From Asterias amurensis (Eukaryota; Echinodermata; Asteroidea; Forcipulatida; Asteriidae), in contig NC_092661.1 in NCBI RefSeq assembly GCF_032118995.1, forward strand, positions 5,952,494 to 6,016,493: DNA of 64,000 nucleotides, given 5' to 3'. Positions within the stretch are counted from its first letter, which is position 1. Every line of letters begins with the position of its first letter. Below, one piece after another: positions 21,621 through 33,700 of the stretch. The notes below the pieces were generated by a model. The model had not been told where the DNA came from. It saw only the letters and a list, made by a program, of their open reading frames with translations, and did not search any database. A program made the translations under genes and the position numbers.

Positions 21621-22592
21621 AGAATCGCCTGTTACAACGGCTCTCAGATTTTCCTGGGGCATCGTCGTGAACAATTTTCAAAGAAAGAAGACAACACAAC
21701 GTTTTCCTATAATTCCGAGTCATCATTCCTCCTCTTTATTTACTTAACCCCATCTTTACTTAAAAGGGGGAAATGTAAACAGTTTTAAACTTTCCAACGA
21801 ATCCACGCCGCAGCGTGATCACACTCTTAAACTATTAGTTCAAAGTACATGGTGAGAAATGTGTTTGCTTTTAAAATTAAAAATCATGCACTTATTTGAT
21901 AGCAAATACTTTGTTGATATAATTATTTCATTACGGGCCGGGAAAGCTCCATTAAAGAAAGAGGCTAAAATAAAACATCCTTTTCATCCGACAACTCATA
22001 CCTGTTATCTCAATGTGATTCCAAACTGTGGTCTCAATTGGATGAAGCACAAACCGGTGGTGGTGCTGAATACCCCCAGGGAAATTGACCTCCTTCCATG
22101 AAGTTTAATGACTCAAGTAATTCAATGCTAACACGCCCACTCTGAAAAGGACGAAAGCATTTCCAATTGTTGTGGTAAGCTGAAAGTATTTAATGGAGCT
22201 TTCCCGAGCTTTTTTTTTTAGTTTGACTCTATGTAATTATTATTATCATGGTTATTATTATTTGGTTTGCTGTACCACCATGTTCTATCCTAAATTTTAC
22301 TGTCGCACAGGAGATTTTGAAAAATTACTTTCCCTTAGATTAGTGGATAGGGGATTTCTCATTACTCCTTTCACTGCTGAAGAGAGAGAAAATGTGAGTC
22401 ATTTATGTTATGTTAAAAACCGGGGAAAGTCCACTATCTTGGATTGTCAGAACTGTTAACAGTAAGGTTTGGCACAACAATAAGGGACATGTTTTGCATT
22501 TACATTCAACAAGATATGGAAAAAGGGCAATTAATTTCATTTAAAAAAACTGGAAACATTGGACTATTTTCAGGAAACTTTCTACAGAATCA
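21621..22592. other. Intergenic, nothing recognised
   Basis: ORFs of 64-88 codons occur in overlapping frames with no known motif and no credible splice sites. Confidence 0.4.
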
Positions 22593-22757
22593 GCGGTCGA
22601 TTTCACAAAGAGTTAGGACTCGTCTTAACTCGAGTTAGGACAAGTATAATAACTTAGGATTAATCTTAAGGTATGCATGCTACAGTGCAGGGTTGGGACT
22701 CGTCCTAAGTCCCAAGATTAGTCCTAAGTTAGGAAGAGTTTAGTGAAATCGACGGCA
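22593..22757. repeat. Family D inverted-repeat element
   Basis: Ends CGGTCGATTTCACAAAGAG and TTAGTGAAATCGACGGC; internal TAGGATTAATCTTAAGG and GGACTCGTCCTAAG. Confidence 0.75.
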
Positions 22758-22808
22758 TGTATGTTTGACAGATCTGTGGTATGTTAAATAGCTTGGTTCC
22801 ACATTGAC

Positions 22809-23190
22809 TTAAAGGGAAGGTGTACGTTTGGCATTTACTCAAAACAAATATTAACTTAAAAACTAACTTGGTTACGATCATTGGAGAGCTGTTGATAGTA
22901 TAAAACATTGTGGGAAAGGACTCCCTCTAAAGTTGTGTAGTTTTTGAGAGAGAGACAATTATTCACTAAAATATTAAAATATTTATAGCTACATGTAGAA
23001 GTCTTTTATTCCTATCTGAAAGCACACAAATTCGTCCAACAAAGGTGTTTTTTCATTCATCATTTTCTCACAACCTCGATGACCGATTGAACCCAAATTT
23101 TCACAGGCTTGTTATTCTATGATTAAGATGGGATACACCAAGTGAGAACACTGGTCTTTGACAATTACCAAACATGTACAGTGCCTTTAA
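22809..23190. repeat. Family A variant, reverse orientation
   Basis: Ends TTAAAGGGAAGGTGTACGTT and AACATGTACAGTGCCTTTAA. Same subfamily as 9555-9926 but inverted. A further degraded fragment starting GGATTTGGACACTCTTTG follows at about 23330-23480. Confidence 0.7.
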
Positions 23191-23499
23191 TGTTACAGTT
23201 GATTTGATTTCTCCCCCCAAAAAGTAATGAGACTGATGTTGACAAGTTTTGACAATCATATTGAGTTATTGACTATACTTAACATCAGTTCATATCAGCT
23301 TAAAATGTTTTTTTGACAAATCTAGCCTTAAAGGATTTGGACACTCTTTGTCCACAGATTTACATTTATCTTACACAGTTTGAAGATAATGATGGTAGAA
23401 AGCTGCCCTAAAATATAACTTGCTGAGGTGCTGTAGTTTTTGAGAAATTAGTTAAACAAGTCACAAAAATAGTTTTCTGACGACATTGTGTGTTGTGTT

Positions 23500-24680
23500 A
23501 CAAAAAGTACCCAGACCTGTTAAAAGAAAAATCAAGCTCTGTGTGTTACAAGTGATCCTACATGTACACCTGTACATGTATTTAACTTGCAAGGGTCTTC
23601 TCGAGACAGCCACGTTGTCTTGAACTGAGCGGTATGTCTCTTTATACACCTCTCTTAATATTCATGCTTGATGTCATAATCCTTGCCCAAAATGAGGTCA
23701 TCGGCGCACGTCCGCCACCACTTGAAGTGGCTGCGCCTATGGCCTCGCTTTGGTTTAGAATTGTGACGTACTCGTGCATAAATATTAAAGAGAGGCGTAT
23801 TGACAGAATAGTTCAGTGGACTTTACAAGTATTGCACACTAGAAAATACTTGTGATACCATGCCATTATTAATCAAAGATACATGCATAGTTAACAAGTT
23901 TTAAGCTTGTACCCCCTTTATAAACTGTTTTCTGTTTGTTTTTCTTCTTTTTTGAGAAAATGAAACAGTTACATATGTACATTTGTTTTCCCTTCCTTTT
24001 TTAAACTTGTACCAACTGGGCAGAATCTACATGCTACTTTTACATCTCCTTGTACATGATTGATGTGGTTGGAATAACTGTGGACTATTGGAAGCATTAA
24101 CTCAACCAGTTAAACATGTCATGTCCTCAACAAGATGAGGGCACATACACCCTGTAGAGGGAGCTCATTTTGAGGAATTAAAAATAAATTGATGACATGA
24201 TTTATTTTGCCTTTGAAACAAATCCTTGCACGACTGAAAAAAAACAGTGAAGGTATCACCAATTCTTCAAAACAATTTGTTCTAAACTACATTGTTGCTC
24301 CTATTTATACTATCCCTTACTATAATGCCTTCTTTTATTTTCCATTCTTCAAAAAATTCCAAATTCCATTATCTTCATGTGATATTTGAAGAATTCTTCA
24401 AATATCTGTTTGAAGGACGTTTTATGGCTACAGATTGTTCCATTTGAAACAAGGTTGTAGGCTCGGACCTTATGTAGATCTGAGCCTACAACATTGTTCA
24501 AATAAAACCAATAATGCAACTTATAAAAAAGAGCAATTAAGCTAATTTCCTGGTAGCACTTAAACCACAATCTCCACATTTAGAAAGTTCATTCCATCAC
24601 TTGTTGTTAATAGCATCCATATTCTCCATTGCCCCACATCCTCATGGATCAAGGGTTGTCCATTTTCATTGTCTTTCATG
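23500..24680. other. Intergenic, no gene recognised
   Basis: Short ORFs only. A small inverted repeat with GTTGTAGGCTCGGA and TCTGAGCCTACAAC lies at 24449-24490. Confidence 0.4.
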
Positions 24681-24693
24681 TCTTTGTGGAGTT

Positions 24694-24701
24694 TTTTTAT
24701 T
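24694..24701 (-). terminator. Possible poly(A) signal of the macro-domain gene
   Basis: AATAAA on the minus strand, about 60 bases past the candidate stop at 24758. The closeness supports, but does not prove, the short terminal exon. Confidence 0.35.
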
Positions 24702-24757
24702 GCAATGTTTGATTTAAAGACTTCATCCCTGCAGGATGCAACCTGATCGGTGCCTCA

Positions 24758-24769
24758 TCAGATCAACTG
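24758..24769 (-). CDS. Candidate terminal exon of the macro-domain gene
   Basis: After a pyrimidine-rich acceptor tttgctttctgccag, in phase 0, the sequence reads Q L I and TGA. Bacterial relatives end soon after the equivalent of DHHRFMQSS, so a very short last exon is reasonable. Other acceptors in 24.7-25.6 kb cannot be excluded. Confidence 0.35.
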   Translation of the reverse strand, partial: QLI

Positions 24770-27700
24770 CTGGCAGAAAGCAAACCCTTGTCCGGGTGGT
24801 AAGCACAGTCTTGTTCAGTGCACACAGTCAGATAAAAAGCAAACTCTAGTTCAGTTTACATGACCACAAACACCTTCCATCATGGGCGTGCTGTGTATGA
24901 GTCAAATCGAGTCTTGGTTTATCATAAATGCTGTGTGTGGCAAGTCTACACATCATTACTGGCTTTCCCATCAGCTGTCCTCATGATAGACAAATTCACC
25001 AAACTCAGTCTGATGAAGCAAAAGACAAAAGAAAACAAATTAACTATTTTAATTATTTTAATTATTTTTATGAGAGATTGCCTTTGACAAGTTCGGATGG
25101 CCACTTCAAGGTGAGGGCTACCCTAAACAATTTGGGCTGTCGAGCCAAATCAACTGCCACCAGGAGCATGTTGCCACCTACATGTACCTGGTGCTGAAGT
25201 AGGGTTATCCCCTTCGCAATACCTTATTTGACGCCCAGCTGGTAGAGCCAACTAGTTCTGAAGCAATAATAGTGAAGTGTCTTGCTCAACTCAAGGGCAC
25301 AAGTGTCATGACCAGTAATCCAACCAACACACCACTGCTGCTGACCAGAGCTTGTCTAGTGAACTAGAACAGGCGGCCATAAAATGCCACTTAGTAACTT
25401 CAAAATAACAATTGTTTTTGCTTGAAACAAAACCTCCCTAACGTCTTTTAGAGTGTTACCGTGATAGACTAACCTACTTTCCCATTACTACAAATGAAAG
25501 CTTGGGGCTTGAACACAAGTCTGATTTGTCATAACGGTTTGATAGCAAAGGAGTATTCAGAAAATACTATTACAAGAGACAAAACCTGACAAATCTCAAA
25601 CTTGAAAAGTTGATGACGTATACTTACTGAGGATTGCATAAATCTGTGATGATCCCAAACTATTCCTAGACTGTCTGGGTTTCTTAGATCATCTCGAGAC
25701 TTCTGTTCATAAATATCATAAGCACATTTCATCTGTGGAGCAACATAAAATAATCTTGAATTCTTTAAAAAGTGTTAATGAGGAGATTGTAGCTGGCCTC
25801 TGGCAACAACTAGTAAGCTAATTGCTCTAAAATGGTTTGAATCCATCGGAAGCATCCAGGGGTTTTCGGTATGATGCATATTTTGCAACCCCTCCCCCTT
25901 CCCCACCCCCAATACTTAAAGACCATACAATCATATTGTTTTTTTATCTCAATGCCTTTAATTACTTGTTCATCCTACATCTTTTAATACATCACTTATA
26001 CACAACAAAATGTTTAAAAGTTGCTCTTTGATTTAAATTTTGTTTAAATCATGCTCTTTGATTTAAATTTTGTTCAACCCAAGTCCTATTTTACTAGCAC
26101 CAAGTTCTTATATAGTGCATTGTCACACCCGATGGGCGCATCAAAGCGTGTATCATCTTTCAGGAATGCAGAGCTACATTTTGAAGTATGGGCCTTATTC
26201 CTTTACATATTCCTTGTAATGGTTTATGGCTATGTCACAATGTACATGGAATCAAACCAGGAACACCTCCAACCATACATCAACACTGCTGCAGCATGTC
26301 AAACTTTAGAATTAGAATGCCTGGCCCCATGTCAATCGTTATTAATTTGGTTATCAAGTTTTGGTTCCATCAAACTTGGCCAAAACAAGGACAGGTCAGC
26401 AGTTCAAAATTGACAGTTATTCCAGGTCAATGACCTGACAATCAGACAAGTCTGGCATTCTTGTGTTTCATACTTAAAACTTCACAGTGTAATACCAGCA
26501 AAATAAACAAAATTATGTTCAAAATGTTGAAGTATACTTGCCAATAAGACAAATAAGATGAACCTTTTCTAAATAGTGCTTGTTCAAATTAAACCAGTTT
26601 GAATGTGTGAATAGCTCACTAGAATTCTGGTCCATGAAAAGTTTTGAGCTACAAGCCCTTTGTTTGAAAGGATTCTTCACCCCAGTCGTGCCAGTTGTTG
26701 GAGCCCATGTCAGATTGTATCAAAACATGGTCAAATACAAAAGGTACACAATAGAACAATTGAAGAGACTTTGCTTGTCTTACCTGTTTTGCACATTTTG
26801 TTGGCGGCATACAACCCACTGACGTTGCCAGGCCAGAGCAGAGAACACTTCGTATAGGAATTGAGTCAGGCCTCGAGTTATGTTTTTGGACTGTAGAAAG
26901 GAATACAAAATAATCACCAGATATACAAGGTATTGAATATAAAGGTACTAGTATCTGGAACAGGTACAGGTAAAAGAGAAAAACAGGGCCCAATTTCAAA
27001 GAGCTGCTTAACGGTAAGCAATTTTTTTTGCTTAACGCAGCAAAACAATTTGCATGAGCATAAACCTATTTCATGAGCGGCTGCTAGCTTTTGGCACGTA
27101 ATGTAAACAAACTGCGCGCGCAACATTTTTGGATCGTCTGCTTAAGCAAAAAAAAGAAGGTGCTAACAAAATGGCGAGAGAAATAAATGCAGAGTCATCA
27201 CTTTCTCGTCTGAGTTGTATTATTTGCAATGGTTCAAAGCACCCCTTGAAAGGTTTACACACTAACTTGAGAGTGAACTAAAAAAGATACCTCACCAATC
27301 ACCATGCAATGCCTCAAATTCTATATAAGAAGATACATTGTACAACATTTCTGAAAAATCTTAGACACTCGCTTACTTCGCTGAACCTACCATACACACA
27401 CACATAAAATACACACCGCTGCGCCAACACACTAAAAACTCATTACTGCAATGATGTTGCACTATGCGCTGTGCTTAAACAGGGTGCTTCAGGCAGAAAA
27501 TTGGGGCTTTAAGGATCTTTTTCATTGCTTAATGCTTTAAGCAAAAAACCTTGATAAAGCAAGGCTCTGAATTGAAAAATTTGCTAGGTGGGCCCATTAA
27601 GCACAAAATCGACCGTTAAGCAGCTCTATGAAATTGGGCCTGGTACAACACTTCAGCATAATCCACATTGGCAATCAATGGTACTTCGGCAGCAGTGCTG

Positions 27701-30700
27701 TGATTGAACTAAAGGCAGCTTGGTTGGGCCATGTGGTTCATCAAGGCGGTCTGGCAGCAGCCAGTGCACATGGGATGCTTGAGTATGCCAGACAGATGCC
27801 ATCATTCCCTGGGCCAATATCCCGAAACATAGCCGATCGTCGAGAGTGACAGCGCAGCCAAAACACTCTGGTGTCCGACCCAATTGGCGCAAAGCATGGA
27901 AAAGATGTTTTTGCAACTTTTCTACAAGCTAATTTGGGACAATTGTTGAACACAAACCACTACCAAATGTTGCAGCTAGTAGGAATAAACCTTTCTCAGC
28001 ATCAATCCGAAGTCAGATAAGAAAAATAGTAAACCATTTTCTGAATATTATTTTGTTTAAAGCGTGTGTTTATGCATGGTTTATGATGGCAAGTGGGTAG
28101 TACAGCCTGTGTGCGTGTGCGTGGTGTGTTTGTTTATTATGCATTACCAGTTGATTGCTGCTGTACATTGCTGCTGTACATATAATAGTTCACTCAATGT
28201 ACATGTACATGTACGTCGTACAAGGAATCCGTTTGAATCAATTTGAAATGGCTGTCGAATAAAAAATATATGATTCTCGGGAAAAGGGTTTATACATGTA
28301 TGTATGGATAGCTTATGGACTCAACTTTCATATGATACAAAAACATCCGAAAATAATTTATGATTAGGTGAGCGCTGGTCACTTTTGTAAAGGGTATAAA
28401 AAATAGGTTGTGCAGAAATTAGCCTTCTAATTTGTGAGAGGTAAAGTCCTTTGGAGCTTACAAAATTCACTCCAAGATGTCGGCTACCTATTCTTCAGTG
28501 AAAAGTGCTCACCCAAGCATGAATCGTTTTTGGTGTCATATGAAAGTTGATTCCATAAGCTATCCAAACATCTAAATCTTTTCCCCCAGAACCACATTTT
28601 AATTTCTATTTGGCAGCCATTTCAAAAGTGTATAGCTTGTTTTTAGACACACGATACAGGCAACTAAATCAAGACTAACCTGCCAGAATAATAGCTCTGA
28701 ATGCCAAGTATGAGTTGTTACTACTAGAGACGTCTTCTGGTACCCTCATGGTAGGTGCTGAGATGAGGAACTTGATTGGGGTACCTTGGTTGAAGGCCTC
28801 CCAGCAGGAATTACGATCTGATTTACCCCAGAACTGCTGGCAAGTTGGGACAATCAGTGCATCTCCCTGTCATAAACCACAACATCAGGTCTTGAGCATT
28901 ATGTTTAATAATGTAGTTGGTACTGGTGACACTCCAAGGTTTTCCCAATGATATGTTCAATAGCCTTCCTACTTGGTGCAACATTAGGCAAAGAGTTAAC
29001 CTACTGTTTGAAACCCTGTCACTCAATGGGTTGTATATGATGAACAGGGTATACTTGTATTGTGAAAATCTGCATTCATCACATGTATGTTATAATACTG
29101 CAGGCTGGCTTAGTTTATCTGTAGGCTGGCATACATGTAGTTTATCTGCCATGTGAATGATATTGATCTGTGGGTGCGTTTGATAAGCTTCCCTGGGTCG
29201 ACCCAGGTCTGCCCCCGGTACATTCGAATAGCTTTGACGTCATTCCAGGGGCTCACCCTGGTCAGCCCCAAGTGCCCTGCTTGTGGAGTAGGTCACTTGG
29301 GGCTGGCCTCGGGTGCATGACGTCACCACGAGAGGGTGAGTGATCATTCGATTAGCTCTTGTCAGGGGCTAACCCGAGTGAGCACCCCGGGGTAAACACA
29401 AGGGGATGCACCTCGCTATTTAGCGCCAAAAGTTGTGTATGTTTGAATAGCCTGATTCCAAGGCAGTGTATCCGCAAGCATGAACCTACTCGTCAGCTGT
29501 TTGGCCGTAAACGTTCACCTTGTAGTGTCTAGCCATGCTTTCTAATGAGTTATGGTAACTTTCAACAGCCAACCACAGTGTGCAAACTGTTTGTTTTGGA
29601 CTGCTTGGACTTACATGTAATACTTGCTGTACTATACTACCCAAATACACCATGTGGGGGGGGGGGGTTGTCGTGTGTGGCTGATGCTGATAATCAACCA
29701 CAATCTCAGCTTTTAAATCAAGTCTAGGTTGGGGGTATATGCTGTACTGAATACATTGAGAGCAATCAGTCAGACTAACCTGTAACCATAATTACATTAG
29801 AAAAGATACTTACCACTAACAGTTCTCCTTCCTTTTCTGTTCTGATCATCTCCTGAAGTCGATTCATTCTGAACATGATTGATTGGTGCAACAAAAAAAA
29901 GGCTCCTTTTAATGAGAGTACGAAACATTTGTGTGAGGAGTAACATACAGGGAACGAAAAAGTCTGAAACTTGGATACAAGTTCAAAGGTGTGTTGAAAT
30001 GACGTCATTTCTACCATTTAGCAACCCCTGGGGTTATAGATTCCAAGGAGCTTTTGGAAACAGTTTCCAAAGCACTAGAGAGGTGGACAAATGAGCAGAA
30101 TTTCTTTATTTGTGGGGGAAAATATTGCCTGATCTTCTTTACCAGGCCAACATAAAAAGTCAATATTCAGCCAAAAGTCTGAACAATCTCATCCCTGAGC
30201 ATAAGAATGGTTAACTATTTTTATTAGTATGATGAATATTCATGCAGCACCATCATGTCAAACTCTTCATTAGCCTTGATCAAGGCGCTACAGCCATCCG
30301 CGATCTGCAAAATCCCAGTCCCCATCACTGAATTCCGCCAGCGCACCCCCATACATAACACAGTGCATATAATACGTGTACAGCGCATGTACACATACGT
30401 ACTGTACATGTACATGTACCATCTGTATACGGTACACTTACGGTACACGGGTACCTCCCAAGTAGCGCCTTGATGGTTTTGTATCTGCCAAAATTTAGGG
30501 CGGAGCTCAATCAATGCTAATGTTTACTAACAACCCGTTCTCATTGGTTGTTGGTTGACCTATAAACTCTCGCTGCGATGTCAATCACAACGTTGTTCTG
30601 CAAGCACTCGCACACATGTGCTCGTCGACGTATTGTAAACAAGCAGTGGCTGTAGTATAGTTGCAATAATGGCGGCGGGCGAGGGAGAAATCCCTACTAG

Positions 30701-33700
30701 TAAAACAAAACTGCAAGTCGCTGGAAATCAATGGTGTATAATTTGCAACACAACTACAGAAACTTTCAACAAAATATAACAACCGCGTTTAATGCAATCA
30801 TGGGTTTAGAAATAGAAGGAAGAAAATTAGACCATGTGAAATGTGTTTGAGAAAGGTTAAAAAAGTATCCAGGTGTCATGGGTTTCCGGCAAGATGGCTA
30901 CTTGGTAAGAATTCTTAGATGTTGGGCATATGACAGTACAACACACCCCATCCCCTTGAAGCACAAACACAGACCAGATGAGATAAGAAACCCAGCTGTT
31001 TATTTTGTCTTAATGTAGACATATATTATTCATTACGTTTCTCGCGGTAAATCAAAGTTGGGGATCGAAAATATGTGTTGTCGACAGACGGTAGAAGATG
31101 GCGTGTGGCTGAACAACAACTACAAATAAAGTTAAATTTCATAAACTAACTCTTGCCATACTACTAGTACTACACTACAACGTTACACTTATAGTACAGC
31201 AGCTTCCAATTCAGGGACAAATCTACCAGCTACGTTGTAATTATGATGCTAGTCCTCGTGTTATAATGAAACGCAAGACAACGGAAGTTGTTCGAAGTTG
31301 TTCAACACCATTACCGACCGGGGGCGAGTCATGTCCGGCTCACCCGTCCAGCAGCGCATTCAGACCCCTTACAATCACAGCTCATATGCACCACGCTCCC
31401 GACACTGCTATAAAAACACGTAGTACAGTACATGTACATATACAGCTAGCGTACAGCGTACACACACATGGACGTGGCATGATTGCTAGCAGTAATACGT
31501 CATTCTCAATCGCGCTGTGATTGGCCAATGTTTAGAATGACACGCCCACATCATGAATACCCTTTTATCGGAATTCCGATAAAGCTTTACAAACCCATCA
31601 AGGCTGTTGTTTGAGCCACGTGTATGAGGTTGAAAATACAAAGACACGACCGTTCTCACGACTACGCTATACTGTTCTCGCTGTACAATGTATGGTAATG
31701 TACATTTGTGTATGCACTGCATGCGTGTGCAGCGAACCGGGCCGGGGAACAGTACGTCAACAGCCTTGATCAAGGCTAACTCTTCATACACCCTACAATG
31801 TAGCTCAGAGATCCTTTTACATTCCTGTGAAAACATATAGAAACCAGACTAATTTTCATTTCAGCCTCTGTTTGGACTCACTTTGCAGAGAAGAACAAGA
31901 AGTTGCATTTCATTAACAGCAGGTTTTAATGCAGGAATGAACTTTGAACACTGTAAACATTCCTAAAGAAAGGCTTGCAGGTCTGGGATCCATTTCATTA
32001 GAGGAACCTCCAAGCATGGAGATTCCCCCATGCTCCAAGATGTTACAATGCAGCAGGTTTACACCAGACTACAGGTTAAGACACAATGTACGTGGGCTGT
32101 GTCTTGCTTTTCTTGTTTTGAGAAAGTTTGAGGTTACAAGGATTTTCTTTTAAAACATCCCAAAATCATGACAAATCCTCAGAAATCATGCATGCCTTTT
32201 AATGATTGAGTAGACTTACAGTTGCCATCCAAAATGCCTTGAAAGTGCCATATCTATTCCCCCATCCATGAAACCAAAACTGTTAGCTGGTGACACCTAA
32301 ACAAAACAAAAACATCAGAAAATAAAGAATTGAAACTGGGTTTACACTTTAACATAAAATATTACAAAAATGTTGGGGGTTTTAAAGCACATTAAACAAC
32401 AACCATACATGAAGGGACAAACTGCGACATACATGTACATATTGTATAGACCAAACCAGTTTTCTACAATTAGCCTACTCATTAAGTTTTCAGCAAAAAC
32501 AGGTACATGTACATTGTTAAACCATATAAGTTTCACCACGCATCATCGAGTTCACTTCCCGCCTACATTTCCCGCCTTCGTGCATCACCGCTGATCCACC
32601 GCCTAGTACTTAAGCAGCATGCAGCATCAGAGTCCAGCATTCTCCAGAAGACGATCAGAGCATACTGATCGAAACGTCGAGTTAACCCAACGGTTCTTTT
32701 CAGAACCACCCCAACTCATTTAGAGATTGTTATTACATGGTGTTACCGCAAACTCTTCTATATATCTTATCTCCACCATGCAAAGTTTCAAATCCTACTC
32801 ATATAAGTTCTATCCTCAGACTAGCTCGATTGACAAGCTCTATAACCCTTTAGGAAGTACAATGCTTGACTCTTGAAATTGGAATCTCCAATAAGAAGAA
32901 TAGGGTACACCAATTTTGTGGTTTCCCATAAAAACAAAATAATAATTTTAAAAAATTTAAGTTTTATTTAAGTTATATTTTAACTTTAGCTATTAAACTA
33001 CATCTCTCCAACGACAATAAAGGCAATGGGTTGTATGAAATCAACATTGCAAATGATATACGCATTTCCCAGTGTACGGCACTCTGCTGAACCCTATGGC
33101 ATTTAGGTAGTATTTAACAGTACACTCTATCGCAGGGATAAACAGTAAACAAAGTAAAGTCTTATAAAAGAACTTATTGAAAACAAACATACATGAATGG
33201 CTCAAACCCCAGCAGTAGCCTGTATTATGCGTAATGCCACACATTTTCAGTTGTAAATTACAGTTCTAGCTAAATTGCAAATTCAAATTCTACAAACAAT
33301 GACTTGTTCAAGGATTACACAAGTTCAAAGCTGGCTTCCCAAACTTGTTTTGTGTCATAACGGTTTTCACAAAAGGTAATTAACAAGGTCGACATGTGGT
33401 GGCTTGCAACAAGTGTGCTATGAATAGGGCAAATTGAATAGGTTTGTCAAATACATGGATGAGCGGTTTAGAGCAATGAACTCACTCAAGTTGGTGGCAA
33501 GTCATTGGGGTGCGGGTTTCGAATCCCTGTCGTTAGCCTTTTCGAGGAATGGTGGACACACTAGGAGTGTCCTGCATGGTTTGGGTGTATACAGACAAAT
33601 TTACCCAAACCCAACAGTGTCATAGTTTTATGTCAACCAATGCAACCATATCTCAAAATGGCTAATGGCACTTGTGTCACTGAGGAAGAGCTTCTTTACT

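Noticed and set aside
21366..21674. 102-codon ORF (minus), also in part at 31486-31836
   Set aside because: Its shared part is the terminal region of the inverted-repeat transposon and is not conserved as protein.
31779..31836. Segment after a tttcacag acceptor (minus strand) as an exon of the macro-domain gene
   Set aside because: It is not needed: exon 3 joins directly and in phase to 29868. The segment hits a stop and lies at the transposon border.
32640..32700. Hammerhead ribozyme
   Set aside because: CGAAAC and GTC are present, but the CTGATGA core and stem II are not convincingly in place.
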